The notes below the pieces were generated by a model, which was not told where the DNA came from, did not search any database, and was given only the letters and a program-made list of their open reading frames with translations. Positions 45,339 to 54,552 of a DNA stretch of 64,000 nt are shown here, in pieces. Position numbers and translations under genes: made by a program. This DNA is from Candidatus Cetobacterium colombiensis (GTDB lineage: Bacteria; Fusobacteriota; Fusobacteriia; Fusobacteriales; Fusobacteriaceae), in assembly GCF_033962415.1 (NCBI RefSeq), contig NZ_JAVIKH010000001.1, forward strand, positions 1-64,000. The letters are read 5' to 3'. The stretch's first letter is position 1, and every line of letters begins with the position of its first letter.

Positions 45339-46247
45339 TTACTTAACATCCATTAATGCTTTAGCGATATAACCATCATTTTTATCTAAAACTGTTTTTG
45401 CATCTAACATACTTAATTTAGATAAAATCATGAAAATAGCTAGTTTAACATTTGAATTAGTTTCTTTTAAATATATAGCAGCAGTTTCAGTATCTACACC
45501 AGTTGCTTCAGAAACTATTTTTTTAGCTCTTTCAACTAATTTTTCATTTGTAGATTGAACATCAACCATTAAGTTCCCATAAACTTTCCCAAGTTTTATC
45601 ATAGAACCAGTTGATAACATATTTAAAACTAATTTTTGAGCAGTTCCTGATTTTAATCTTGTTGATCCAGTTACAACTTCAGGCCCTACAACAGGAGATA
45701 TAGCAATTTTTGCTGTTTTAGCAACATTTGAGTTAGCGTTACAAGTTATAGAAACGGTAAGAGCTCCAATCGAGTTAGCATACTCTAATCCACCTATAAC
45801 GTAAGGTGTTCTACCAGAAGCAGCAAGACCTACAACAGTATCGTTTTTATTTAAATTTTTAGATTTTAAATCTTCAATGGCTAATTCTTTTGAATCTTCA
45901 GCTCCCTCTTTAGCTCTAAAGATAGCTTCTTGACCACCAGCAATAATTCCTTGTACTAACTCCTCAGAAACCCCGTATGTTGGAGGGCACTCAGAAGCAT
46001 CAAGAATTCCAAGTCTACCAGATGTTCCAGCACCAATATAGATAAGTCTTCCACCTTTTTTCATTCTTTCAACAATTCCATCAATAGCGCCTGCTATTTG
46101 TGGTAACTCTTTTTCCACTGCTAAAGCTACTTTTTTATCCTCGTCATTTATTTTTTTAACCATTTCCATAGTTGAAACTTGATCTATATCCATAGTATTT
46201 TCATTTCTAGTTTCAGTTGTTAAGCTTTTTAAATTTAATTTATCCAC
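45339..46247 (-). CDS. murQ: N-acetylmuramic acid 6-phosphate etherase
   Basis: MurQ cleaves the lactyl ether of MurNAc-6-phosphate to give GlcNAc-6-phosphate and D-lactate. The 302-residue SIS-domain protein has [20 protein letters not shown], the [12 protein letters not shown] block, and [18 protein letters not shown], all characteristic. It is the first gene of the operon with a clear upstream promoter. The RBS is TGGAGGATT. The D-lactate it releases could be used by the dehydrogenase at 54553, though that link is only contextual. Confidence 0.96.
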   Translation of the reverse strand: MDKLNLKSLTTETRNENTMDIDQVSTMEMVKKINDEDKKVALAVEKELPQIAGAIDGIVERMKKGGRLIYIGAGTSGRLGILDASECPPTYGVSEELVQGIIAGGQEAIFRAKEGAEDSKELAIEDLKSKNLNKNDTVVGLAASGRTPYVIGGLEYANSIGALTVSITCNANSNVAKTAKIAISPVVGPEVVTGSTRLKSGTAQKLVLNMLSTGSMIKLGKVYGNLMVDVQSTNEKLVERAKKIVSEATGVDTETAAIYLKETNSNVKLAIFMILSKLSMLDAKTVLDKNDGYIAKALMDVK

Positions 46248-46300
46248 AATTAATCCTCCAAAAGTTCAAGATTTGAAACAAATCTGTTTATTATGGAATA

Positions 46301-46329
46301 ATATTAACATTAATAAAATAAAATTTCAA
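46301..46329 (-). promoter_or_regulatory. promoter of murQ-murP-murR
   Basis: On the minus strand TTGAAA (46329-46324), a 17-base spacer and TAATAT (46306-46301) lie about 55 bp before murQ. An imperfect inverted repeat GAAA-TAACG-TTTC sits just upstream (46347-46359) and is a possible operator. Confidence 0.65.
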
Positions 46330-46401
46330 GTTTTTTTTAAAAAAAGAAATAACGTTTCACAAAAAAGATGGAGAAGAGAAGAGTTAGAGAAAAAAGTTGC
46401 A

Positions 46402-46436
46402 AAAAATAAAAAAAACTGCCTCTAAAAAGACAGTTA
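46402..46436 (-). terminator. terminator of the initiator tRNA gene
   Basis: On the minus strand AACTGTCT and AGAGGCAGTT form an imperfect stem followed by a long T-run, 16 bases after the tRNA 3' end. Confidence 0.75.
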
Positions 46437-46451
46437 AAAGTTCAAATATTT

Positions 46452-46527
46452 TGGTGGCGGGAGCTGGACTCGAACCAACGACCTTCGGGTTATGAGCCCG
46501 ACGAGCTGCCAACTGCTCTATCCCGCG
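46452..46527 (-). tRNA. initiator tRNA-Met (CAU)
   Basis: The 76-nt sequence folds as a tRNA with anticodon CAU in GGGCTCATAACCC and an encoded CCA end. The anticodon stem has three G-C pairs. The first acceptor pair (C1:C72) is mismatched. Both are hallmarks of initiator tRNA, so it is assigned to tRNA-fMet rather than the elongator. Confidence 0.95.
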
Positions 46528-46543
46528 TTACCTTTACTTCGAT

Positions 46544-46572
46544 ATAATAACACGGAAAAGAAAAGTTGTCAA
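46544..46572 (-). promoter_or_regulatory. promoter of the initiator tRNA gene
   Basis: On the minus strand a perfect TTGACA (46572-46567), a 17-base spacer and TATTAT (46549-46544) stand 17 bp before the tRNA. Confidence 0.85.
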
Positions 46573-46591
46573 CAAAAATAATAAATATTTA

Positions 46592-48802
46592 TTACAGTTT
46601 TTTAATTTTTATAATTTTACTTCTAAAATCTCCAAAAGATATTTTTTTAAACTTAATTCCAGAGTACATAAGTTCATCTCCATAAAAAACTTCACCTAAA
46701 ACATCTTCATCTTCTATAATATATTTAGAATTAGGATTTAAACCAGGAATCTTAATAAAATCAAAAGCTGGATTTGGAACTGATAAAACTCTATAAACTC
46801 CTACAATTGCTTCAGATTTTTCTTTATTTACAACTGACCAAGAAACTTTTTGGAACTCGTTTTCAAAAGGAGATTCAATTCTATAAAAAGTTCCAAATTG
46901 TAAAAGTTCTCTATTTTCTTTAAAGAATTTAATTTGTTTTTTAACTTCTAAAGACTCTTCAGAAGTGATTTTATTTAGATCTAATTCGTATCCAAAAGCT
47001 CCGAAAAATGCTACGTTAGCTCTAGTTTTTATAGATGTAACTCTCTCTGTTTGGTGGTTTGGAACAGCAGAAACATGAGCTCCCATAGAAGAAATAGGAT
47101 AAACTACAGATGTTCCATATTGTATTTTTAATCTTTCTATTGCGTCAGTATTGTCACTTGTCCAAGTTTGAGGCATATAGTAAAGCATTCCAGGATCAAA
47201 TCTATTTCCGCCACCTGCACACGATTCAAAAAGTATATGTGGGAATTCAGTTGTTAACTGATCCATTAGTTTATAAACTCCTAAAATATACCTGTGAGCG
47301 GCTTCTCCTTGGCAACTATTTTCTAAAACACCAGACCAAACATCAGTCATGTTTCTATTCATATCCCACTTAATATATGAAATTTTAGAATTTTTTAAAA
47401 TTTTAGAAATTTTCTCATATAGATATTCTCTCACATCTTCTCTTCCTAAATCCAAAGTAAGTTGATTTCTACTTAAAGTTGCCTTTCTATTAGGAGTAGA
47501 TAAAGCCCAATGAGGATTTTTTTTGTATAAATCACTTTGTGGACTAATCATTTCTGGTTCAAACCAAAGTCCAAAATCTAATCCCAATTGATTTATTTTT
47601 CTAGAAAGTCCCTCAACTCCTTCAGGAAGCTTTTGTAAATTACTCCACCAATCTCCTAATCCAGAAGTATCATTATTTCTTTCTCCAAACCAACCATCAT
47701 CTAAAACAAAAAGTTCCACTCCTAACTCTTTAGCTTTAGTTGCAATTTGAAGGATTTTTTCTTCATTGAAATTAAAATATGTAGCTTCCCAGTTATTTAT
47801 TAAAATAGGTCTAACTTTATTTTTCCATTCCCCTCTAATTAAGTGATTTTGATAAAAAGAGTGATAGTTTTGACTTAAAGTATTAAGACCAGAATTTGAA
47901 TAGCACATAACAACTTCTGGAGCTTGAAAGCTTTCATTTTTCTTTAAAAGCCATGAAAAATTAAATGGGTTTATTCCCATATTTACTCTAATATGGTCAT
48001 AGTGATCTTTTTCTATTTGGCCTATAAAGTTTCCACTATAAACTAAATTGAAACCTAGATACTCTCCTTGAAATTCGTTGGCTCCTTTTCCTTTTAAGGC
48101 AAGAAAAGGATTGTTGTTAGAACTACTAGCTCCTCTTTTGCTATCTATACTAACTTTATTTTGATTGATAGGAGTTGTTGTAATGTTTCTTTCTCTTCCC
48201 CAAGCTCCAGAAAGATTTAGTAACTCATAATTATTTTGAACAAGATCTATATTAAAACTTAAAAATCTTTCTAAAGTTAGATTTTCTTCTCCATGATTAA
48301 CAATTTTAGAACTTCTAGTTATAATTGAAAAATCTTTATATATAGAGTATGTAAGTATAATATCTGAATTTAAAGTTGAATCTGTTAATGTAATCTCTAA
48401 AGTTTTAGCTTGATTCTCATTAGACACATGTGTGTGTGGAAGGTTTTCTAAGCTAGGTTTTCCACTATAAACTTTATATTTGGAAAATTTATAATTTGTA
48501 ACTCTACTTCCGTTTTCTTGTAATACCACATAGGCAGGCTCTTTGTAATCTCCACTCCCAAAAGATGGAAACTCTTGTTTTAAACTATCTAAAGCAAATC
48601 CAGCTACTCCATCAATTTGTTCAGGTGTGTATGGAACTTGATTTTGAAAAACTTGTAACATATTTGAAAAATCCTCTTTATGGTTTAGTCTTTTTCCAAA
48701 GTAAAGGTGACCTAAGTCACCGCTAGCTAATACTTTGAAAATATAACTGATTTTGTCATTTTGTAAATGAAACTCTAAATTGTTATTAATGTATATGTTC
48801 AT
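46592..48802 (-). CDS. alpha-galactosidase, GH36
   Basis: The 736-residue enzyme removes terminal alpha-1,6-galactose from raffinose-family sugars or melibiose. It has a GH36 N-terminal beta domain and a TIM barrel with LFVLDDGWFGERNNDTSGLG. The nucleophile aspartate lies in YIKWDMNR and the acid/base aspartate in WTSDNTDAIER. No signal peptide is present, so it acts in the cytoplasm on imported sugar. It is the last gene of an ABC transporter operon, 10 bp after the binding-protein gene. The length is typical for this group. Confidence 0.94.
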   Translation of the reverse strand: MNIYINNNLEFHLQNDKISYIFKVLASGDLGHLYFGKRLNHKEDFSNMLQVFQNQVPYTPEQIDGVAGFALDSLKQEFPSFGSGDYKEPAYVVLQENGSRVTNYKFSKYKVYSGKPSLENLPHTHVSNENQAKTLEITLTDSTLNSDIILTYSIYKDFSIITRSSKIVNHGEENLTLERFLSFNIDLVQNNYELLNLSGAWGRERNITTTPINQNKVSIDSKRGASSSNNNPFLALKGKGANEFQGEYLGFNLVYSGNFIGQIEKDHYDHIRVNMGINPFNFSWLLKKNESFQAPEVVMCYSNSGLNTLSQNYHSFYQNHLIRGEWKNKVRPILINNWEATYFNFNEEKILQIATKAKELGVELFVLDDGWFGERNNDTSGLGDWWSNLQKLPEGVEGLSRKINQLGLDFGLWFEPEMISPQSDLYKKNPHWALSTPNRKATLSRNQLTLDLGREDVREYLYEKISKILKNSKISYIKWDMNRNMTDVWSGVLENSCQGEAAHRYILGVYKLMDQLTTEFPHILFESCAGGGNRFDPGMLYYMPQTWTSDNTDAIERLKIQYGTSVVYPISSMGAHVSAVPNHQTERVTSIKTRANVAFFGAFGYELDLNKITSEESLEVKKQIKFFKENRELLQFGTFYRIESPFENEFQKVSWSVVNKEKSEAIVGVYRVLSVPNPAFDFIKIPGLNPNSKYIIEDEDVLGEVFYGDELMYSGIKFKKISFGDFRSKIIKIKKL

Positions 48803-48811
48803 GTATCCTCC

Positions 48812-50047
48812 TTAATTTTTCTTTAGCTTATCAAAATCTTCTCTCATTTTTTTAGAGGCATCTTCAACTGTCAATTGACCAGATATAATTCCAGCACCTA
48901 TAGAACAAAGTGTTTCCCAAGAACCACTAGGTAAATATTCTCTATCGAAGAAACCAACATATTGATATTGATCTCCAAGTTCATAACTTTTTTCAAACTT
49001 TCCAAGATTACTTTTAGCATTGGTTAAACCAGTTGGTAAAACATTGGCAGTAGCCATTTTAGAAACATTTTCAGGTTTTGCTAAATAATCTAAAAACTCT
49101 AACGCTTCTTTTTTATTGGGAGAATCTTTCCAAACACCAATAGCTAATCTTTCACCAGTTATAAAGTAAGATTTTTCATCTCTATTTTTAGTTGGTAGAG
49201 GAATAAAATCCATTCTCGCATTTGGGTTAAATGTTAGCCCTTCTCTAATCATAGATGTTCCAAAGAATAAAAAGGCAGCTTTTCCAGTTCCTAAAGCTCT
49301 TGCTGCATCATTTCCAGTTAAAGCATCTTTATTTATATATCCATTATCTTTTAAAGTTTTAATAAACTCTCCAGTTTGATTCCAAGCTTTTTCATCGAAA
49401 ATACCATTTTTTAAATTTTCTCCTTGAGGATTATCTTTGTTTAAAGTTATTAGTCCAGGAGCTATCCAATCATAAATATTTCCAATAGATGCAGAGTCTT
49501 TACCACCTAAATATATGGGAGTGACACCACTGTTTTTAATTTTTTCCAATGCGTTTAAAAAATCATCAGTTGTTTTTATAGACTTAGGATCGACCCCTGC
49601 ATTTTCTAGAACATCTAAGTTATAAGGTAAACCAACAATATCAACATCTACAGGTAAAACATAAAACTTTTCATTTTCATCAGTGATAACAGGTTTTATA
49701 GCAGGGCTAACATATTGAGCCCACTCTCTATCATTTAATGGTTCTAAGTATTCTTTGTATCTGTTTATAGACCACCCGTGAGTTGCAAAAAGATCTGGTA
49801 AAGAGTTAGTAGCCATTTTAGTTTTCATAGTTTCTTCATAATCTGAACTTCCTGGAATAAACTCAATTTTAACATTTGGATTAATTTTATTGTATTCATC
49901 TACAATTTCTTGTAATGCAAGTGAAGATGGTTCTTGTGCATGAGAATTAGTAGTTATAATTAATTTTTTTTGATCAGTGGAGTTATCTTCACTTCCACAA
50001 CCAGAAAATAAACCTAAAATAGCTAAAGACAAAATAATTTTTTTCAT
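48812..50047 (-). CDS. ABC transporter sugar-binding lipoprotein
   Basis: The 411-residue solute-binding protein begins with a lipoprotein signal peptide and lipobox LFSGC (Cys17), then a family 1 extracellular binding domain. LPDLFATHGW and the FGTSMIREGL and GERLAIGVWKDSPNKKEAL regions are typical. It should bind raffinose, melibiose or a related alpha-galactoside outside the inner membrane and deliver it to the two permeases upstream. It resembles MsmE/RafE-type proteins by context. Exact ligand is inferred from the neighbouring GH36 and GH32 enzymes. Confidence 0.9.
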   Translation of the reverse strand: MKKIILSLAILGLFSGCGSEDNSTDQKKLIITTNSHAQEPSSLALQEIVDEYNKINPNVKIEFIPGSSDYEETMKTKMATNSLPDLFATHGWSINRYKEYLEPLNDREWAQYVSPAIKPVITDENEKFYVLPVDVDIVGLPYNLDVLENAGVDPKSIKTTDDFLNALEKIKNSGVTPIYLGGKDSASIGNIYDWIAPGLITLNKDNPQGENLKNGIFDEKAWNQTGEFIKTLKDNGYINKDALTGNDAARALGTGKAAFLFFGTSMIREGLTFNPNARMDFIPLPTKNRDEKSYFITGERLAIGVWKDSPNKKEALEFLDYLAKPENVSKMATANVLPTGLTNAKSNLGKFEKSYELGDQYQYVGFFDREYLPSGSWETLCSIGAGIISGQLTVEDASKKMREDFDKLKKN

Positions 50048-50068
50048 AAGTAAACACCCCTTAAAATT

Positions 50069-50893
50069 TTATTTAATTGAACCGCTTGTCATTCCAGCAA
50101 TAAAGTATCTTTGTAAAAATAGATACAATGTGATAACAGGTAAAACAGCAATTATTGCAGCGGCAGCAGCAGCACCTAAATTTGATGAAGATTGACTAAA
50201 GAAAGATGAAATAGCTAAAGTTACAACTTTCATTTTAGTTGATTGTAAAAGATAAACAGAAAATTGGTAGTCGTTCCAAATTCCTACTCCAGTTAAAATA
50301 ATAACAGTGGCTGTTATAGGTTTTAACAGAGGAAAAATTACAGTGAAAAAAGTTTTAAATTGACTACATCCATCAATCATAGCAGCTTCTTCCAACTCTC
50401 TAGGAATTGTATGAATAAAGTTGCTGTATAAAAATATACTTAAAGGTAGATTGAAAGTTGTAAGAGTTAAAATAATTCCCCAATAAGTATTAACTCCATG
50501 AACTTTTGTCATAATTGTAAGCAGTGGTACTAATATACTTAATGGAGGTACCATCATAACTGCTAAAATTAAATTTAAAACTACTCTATTAGTTAAAGTT
50601 TTATTACGAGCTAATGGATAAGCTGCCATGGCACCAAGAGAAGTAATTAAAACTATACATAAGGAAGTTACAATGAAACTGTTTTTCATAGCTAGAAAAA
50701 GTTCAGCTTTTTCTAAAGCGTAAGAGAAGTTTTCAAAATAAAACTCTTTTGGAAAAAACCAACGAGAGCTCAAATCAACTTTTCTTTTTAAAGAAACAGT
50801 TAAAGATATATAAATAGGGATTAAGTGGATAAATCCCAAAATAATAACTAAAGTGCTGAAAAATATTTTTTTAAAATTTTTCTTAAGATTCAT
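50069..50893 (-). CDS. ABC sugar transporter permease, MsmG/MalG type
   Basis: The 274-residue membrane protein has about six helices and the EAA loop EELEEAAMIDGCSQFKTFF pattern (RELEEAAMIDGCSQ) that contacts the ATPase. It belongs to the carbohydrate uptake family 1 permeases of the G type. It shares its last start base with the stop of the F-type permease, so the pair is coupled. No ATPase gene is in the operon, so a shared MsmK/UgpC-like ATPase elsewhere should energise it. Confidence 0.92.
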   Translation of the reverse strand: MNLKKNFKKIFFSTLVIILGFIHLIPIYISLTVSLKRKVDLSSRWFFPKEFYFENFSYALEKAELFLAMKNSFIVTSLCIVLITSLGAMAAYPLARNKTLTNRVVLNLILAVMMVPPLSILVPLLTIMTKVHGVNTYWGIILTLTTFNLPLSIFLYSNFIHTIPRELEEAAMIDGCSQFKTFFTVIFPLLKPITATVIILTGVGIWNDYQFSVYLLQSTKMKVVTLAISSFFSQSSSNLGAAAAAAIIAVLPVITLYLFLQRYFIAGMTSGSIK

Positions 50894-51765
50894 TAAAGTT
50901 CACCCTCTTTCACAGTAAATTTCTTTTGAATTATAATAGTTACACAAACAATAAAGATGAATAAAACTAATCCCATAGCAGAAGCGTATCCAGCCATTTG
51001 TGATCTAAAGTATGAAACATTTATAAGTGTAGATAAAGAGTTAGAAGCATATCCTGGACCACCATTTGTTAAAGCTTTAATAGTATCGAAAAGTTTTAAT
51101 CCGCCAATTAAATTTAAAGTGAAGCTAGTGATGATTGCAGGTTTTAAAAGAGGTAAAGTTATATATTTAAATTGTTGTAAAGGTGTAGCACCATCAATCA
51201 TAGCTGCTTCATAGTATGATTTTGAAATAGATTGAAGTCCTGCTAAGTATATAACCATTGAAACACCACAATATTGTAAAGTATTTACAGCAACGATTAT
51301 CCAAACACCATAAGATGGATTTCCAAGCCAATCTCTAGGGTCTAAATTAAAGAAAATTAAAATATCATTTAGAGCACCATCGCTATACTGGAAGATAAAA
51401 TACCACATATATCCCATTATTAACCCTGAAATAAGTACAGGTAAATAAATGATAGCTCTTAAAAAGTTTCTTCCAGAAAAATCTCGATTTAAAAGTAGAG
51501 CATAGCCCATTCCTAAAGTTTGTTGAAAAATTGTACTTCCTAAACCATAGATTAAGGTATTTTTAAAAGCGATATAAAAATTTGTATCAAGAAATAAACG
51601 TTTATAATTTTCAAAACCTATGTAGCTATAGTTTTGAGAGAATCCATTCCAGTTGGTGAAGGATATTCTTATTCCGTGAAGAAATGGATAGAAAACAATC
51701 CCTAAAAATAGAAACAAAGCTGGCCAATACATGTAGTTAATTGTTTTTAATTTTTTTAAATACAT
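50893..51765 (-). CDS. ABC sugar transporter permease, MsmF/MalF type
   Basis: The 290-residue permease has about six membrane helices and the EAA motif YYEAAMIDGATPLQQF. The N-terminal FYPFLHGIRISFTNWNGF segment is typical of F-type permeases in CUT1 transporters. It is the first gene of the minus-strand operon, preceded by a clear promoter and an operator-like palindrome. The RBS is AAAGGAGAAC. It forms the membrane channel together with the G-type permease. Confidence 0.92.
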   Translation of the reverse strand: MYLKKLKTINYMYWPALFLFLGIVFYPFLHGIRISFTNWNGFSQNYSYIGFENYKRLFLDTNFYIAFKNTLIYGLGSTIFQQTLGMGYALLLNRDFSGRNFLRAIIYLPVLISGLIMGYMWYFIFQYSDGALNDILIFFNLDPRDWLGNPSYGVWIIVAVNTLQYCGVSMVIYLAGLQSISKSYYEAAMIDGATPLQQFKYITLPLLKPAIITSFTLNLIGGLKLFDTIKALTNGGPGYASNSLSTLINVSYFRSQMAGYASAMGLVLFIFIVCVTIIIQKKFTVKEGEL

Positions 51766-51797
51766 AAAAGTTCTCCTTTGAAAATTTTCTTACTTCA

Positions 51798-51811
51798 TGA
51801 AAGCGATTTCA
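51798..51811. promoter_or_regulatory. LacI/CcpA-type operator
   Basis: TGAAAGCGATTTCA fits the LacI/GalR-family consensus TGWAANCGNTNWCA exactly. It lies between the promoter and the first permease gene of the alpha-galactoside operon. The divergent LacI-family protein at 52059 is the likely ligand. A global CcpA-like regulator is the alternative. Confidence 0.75.
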
Positions 51812-51857
51812 TAAATATTTAAAAAAATATTTGATTTAAATGAAGTTTATGAATTTA

Positions 51858-51886
51858 TTTATAACACATTAAGTTTGTAAATTCAA
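51858..51886 (-). promoter_or_regulatory. promoter of the alpha-galactoside ABC/GH36 operon
   Basis: On the minus strand TTGAAT (51886-51881), a 17-base spacer and TATAAA (51863-51858) lie about 95 bp before the permease start. The operator at 51798-51811 is downstream of the expected start site. Confidence 0.65.
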
Positions 51887-51977
51887 CAATTAAATTTAAG
51901 TTTAAAAAATAAGTTTAAAAGAAGCCTTGAAAATAAAAGGAATTTCATGAAAATAAAATTGAAAAAAATAAAATTTC

Positions 51978-52006
51978 TTGAAAAAGAAAAAGAATAGTAA
52001 TATAAT
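51978..52006 (+). promoter_or_regulatory. promoter of the LacI-family regulator gene
   Basis: TTGAAA (51978-51983), a 17-base spacer and a perfect TATAAT (52001-52006) stand upstream of the ATG at 52059. A short palindrome TTTCATGAAA (51943-51952) lies just upstream. Confidence 0.75.
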
Positions 52007-52058
52007 AAAGCCAAATTATATAGCAAGTATACGATTTCATAAAAAAGGAGTTGTTTTC

Positions 52059-53054
52059 ATGATAAAGATGAAAGATGTGGCAATAAAGGCTCAAGTTTCT
52101 CAAGCAACAGTTTCTAGAGTGATCAATGGAACTAGTTATGTTGAACCAGAAACTAGACAAAAAGTTTTAGATGTAATAGCAGAATTAGGTTATAAAGGAA
52201 ATAGTGCAGCAAAATCACTTTCAAGTAAAAAAAGCTCTATAATAGCAGTTATACTTCCTGATATAGCAAATCCGTATTTCTCTGAAATATTAAGTGTAAT
52301 AGAGGATGAAGCTTACCAAAGTGGATATGAAATTATTTTCATGAATAGTCAAGGAAATAATCATAAAGAGAAAAAATTGGTGGAAAATATTTTGAAATAT
52401 AGCCCAGCAGGGGTTTTAATATCTCCTTTAGATGCCAATGCAAACTATTTAAAAAAGTTTTTAGAAAATAATATTCCAGTTGTAACAATTACTACTCTAT
52501 CTAAGAATTTTTCTGGAGTTTCAGTGGATCATAAAGTTGGTGGAGAACTTTTAGCAAAACATTTTGCAAGTTTAGGACATGTAAATATAGGATATATTGG
52601 AAATAAAGATGAGAAATTTCAAGGATTTAAAGAGGGATTGCAAAATTTAAATATTCCTTTAAAAGATGAAAATTGCATAGGATTTTATAACTATTCCTCT
52701 GGAAATTTAAAAGAATTAGTTTTTAGTTCTATGGAGGAGTATTTAAAAGAAAGAAAAAGTTTAGATTTTACAGCAATATTTACAGGTAATGATATTGTAG
52801 CTATGGAAGTAATAAATTTTTTCAGAGAAAAGGGAATAAAAGTTCCAGAGGATATAGCTGTAGCTGGATTTGACAATATAACTTTTACAAGTTATCTATC
52901 TATAACAACAGTGGCTCAACCAGTTAGAGAGATAGCTTTCTTAGCTTATGAAAGATTGATGCGTGAGATAAAAAATGGAGAAAAAGATATAGAGCATTTA
53001 AAAATATTGCCTAGATTAATTCCAAGGGATACTACACTAAAAAAATTAATTTAA
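52059..53054 (+). CDS. LacI-family transcriptional regulator of alpha-galactoside/sucrose use
   Basis: The 331-residue regulator has an N-terminal LacI helix-turn-helix (MKDVAIKAQVSQATVSRVIN) and a periplasmic-binding-protein-like effector domain with SSKKSSIIAVILPDIANPYF. The start is ATG 52059, preceded by AAAAGGAG at 8 bases. An in-frame longer version would begin inside the promoter. It stands divergent from the transporter operon, and the sucrase gene follows 18 bp after it, so it likely controls both and itself through the operator at 51798. Confidence 0.93.
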   Translation: MIKMKDVAIKAQVSQATVSRVINGTSYVEPETRQKVLDVIAELGYKGNSAAKSLSSKKSSIIAVILPDIANPYFSEILSVIEDEAYQSGYEIIFMNSQGNNHKEKKLVENILKYSPAGVLISPLDANANYLKKFLENNIPVVTITTLSKNFSGVSVDHKVGGELLAKHFASLGHVNIGYIGNKDEKFQGFKEGLQNLNIPLKDENCIGFYNYSSGNLKELVFSSMEEYLKERKSLDFTAIFTGNDIVAMEVINFFREKGIKVPEDIAVAGFDNITFTSYLSITTVAQPVREIAFLAYERLMREIKNGEKDIEHLKILPRLIPRDTTLKKLI

Positions 53055-53072
53055 AATATAGGGGGAGTTAAA

Positions 53073-54440
53073 ATGGAAAAAAGACCATTGTTTCACTTTA
53101 CGCCAGAATCAAATTGGATGAATGATCCAAACGGACTGTGTTTTTATAAAGGAGAGTATCATATATTTTATCAGCATAATCCTGAAAATTGTTATTGGGG
53201 AAATATGACTTGGGGACATGGAAAAAGTAAAAATCTTTTTGATTGGGAGAGATTGCCTCATGCTTTAAAACCTGATAGTGAAAATTTTGGAGATATAGAT
53301 GGGTGTTTTTCAGGAAGTGCTTTTGTAGAAAAAGATGAGTTGTATCTTTTTTATACAGGGGTAAAGATGCTAACAAAACAGAAAAATGAATTTGGAAATA
53401 CAATAACAATTGGTCTTAACGATTTAGCTCCAACTCAAATTTTAGCTAAAAGTGAAGATGGAATAAACTTTGAAAAACTTCAAAAGTTATCTCTAGAAAT
53501 TCCAGAGGAATGTTGTAAGGCTCATGTAAGAGATCCTAAAATTTGGAAAAAAGATGAAGTTTGGTATATGATTATAGGGGCGAGAGAAAATTCTCAGGGT
53601 GAGGTTTTAGTTTATAACTCTAAGGATATGGAAAATTGGAATTTTTTAAGTAAAATAAAAGAGGAAAATATGGGATATATGTGGGAGTGTCCAGATTTAT
53701 TTTCTGTTGGAGAGAAGGATATTCTTTTTATAAGTCCAGAAGGTGTAGGAAAAGATGAGCAAAAAAATATTTCTGGATATTATTTAGGAGAGTTTAATTA
53801 TGAAACTGGAAAGTTTATACATGAGGAGTTTGAGAGATTAGATTATGGTTTTGAATTTTACGCTCCCCAAAGTTTTTTAGATGATAAAGGTAGAAGAGTT
53901 TTCATGGGTTGGTTAGTAAATCACGCACCGTTACCAGAAGAGAATTGGACTGGGATGATGACTTTACCTAGAGAGATTAAAATGAAAGATGGAAAGCTAT
54001 ATACTTTTCCTGTTGAAGAGTTGAAGAAATATCGAGCTGAAAAACTTCAAGAGTTTTCTCATTTAGAAAAAGCTAAAAATATGTACGACTTTGAAATTGT
54101 TTTAGAAAACTTAGAAAATTTTCAGATGTTGCTGTTTAAAGATCAAGAAAAAAGTTTGAAGTTAAGTTATTCTAAAGAGGAGAAGAGTCTTGTATTAGAT
54201 AGAAGTGAGGTTATTAATTCTTTTGAACCACTAAAAACTTTTGGAACTATAAGGAAGTTAAAAATAGATGGAGAAACTGAGAAAAAAATAAGAGTAATAG
54301 CAGATAAAAGTGTAGTTGAAATATATATAAATGATGGAGAGTTAGTTATGAGTTCCGTTTTAAATCCAACATCTTGTCAAAAAGGTGTGGAAGTTATGGG
54401 GAATATATTATCTAAGGAGATTTATACATTAAAAAGATAG
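53073..54440 (+). CDS. scrB: cytoplasmic sucrase/sucrose-6-phosphate hydrolase, GH32
   Basis: The 455-residue GH32 enzyme has the nucleophile Asp18 in WMNDPN, the transition-state RDP at 153-155, and the acid/base glutamate in the EC motif at 205-206. A C-terminal beta-sandwich follows. No signal peptide is seen. With an ABC importer rather than a sucrose PTS beside it, the likely substrate is unphosphorylated sucrose released from raffinose by the GH36 enzyme. Sucrose-6-phosphate cannot be excluded. It probably forms an operon with the LacI gene. Confidence 0.92.
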   Translation: MEKRPLFHFTPESNWMNDPNGLCFYKGEYHIFYQHNPENCYWGNMTWGHGKSKNLFDWERLPHALKPDSENFGDIDGCFSGSAFVEKDELYLFYTGVKMLTKQKNEFGNTITIGLNDLAPTQILAKSEDGINFEKLQKLSLEIPEECCKAHVRDPKIWKKDEVWYMIIGARENSQGEVLVYNSKDMENWNFLSKIKEENMGYMWECPDLFSVGEKDILFISPEGVGKDEQKNISGYYLGEFNYETGKFIHEEFERLDYGFEFYAPQSFLDDKGRRVFMGWLVNHAPLPEENWTGMMTLPREIKMKDGKLYTFPVEELKKYRAEKLQEFSHLEKAKNMYDFEIVLENLENFQMLLFKDQEKSLKLSYSKEEKSLVLDRSEVINSFEPLKTFGTIRKLKIDGETEKKIRVIADKSVVEIYINDGELVMSSVLNPTSCQKGVEVMGNILSKEIYTLKR

Positions 54441-54448
54441 AAAAATTT

Positions 54449-54483
54449 AACTGTCAGAATTAAATTTCTGACAGTTTTTTATT
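54449..54483 (+). terminator. terminator after the GH32 gene
   Basis: AACTGTCAGAA and TTCTGACAGTT form a perfect 11-bp stem with a short loop and a long T-run. Confidence 0.9.
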
Positions 54484-54552
54484 TTTTTAGAGTAGACAGA
54501 TAAAAAATATAAATGTTATTATAATAATAACTTTATACAAGAGGAGAGGGAA

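Noticed and set aside
46347-46359. Catabolite (cre) site upstream of murQ
   Set aside because: GAAATAACGTTTC does not align with TGWAANCGNTNWCA without a one-base gap. It is kept only as a possible inverted repeat.
46452-46527. Elongator tRNA-Met
   Set aside because: Three G-C pairs in the anticodon stem and an unpaired 1-72 position mark the initiator form.
51978-52058. Longer N-terminus for the LacI regulator starting at 51978
   Set aside because: It would begin at the -35 element and run through a perfect -10. ATG 52059 has a strong RBS and the normal LacI start.
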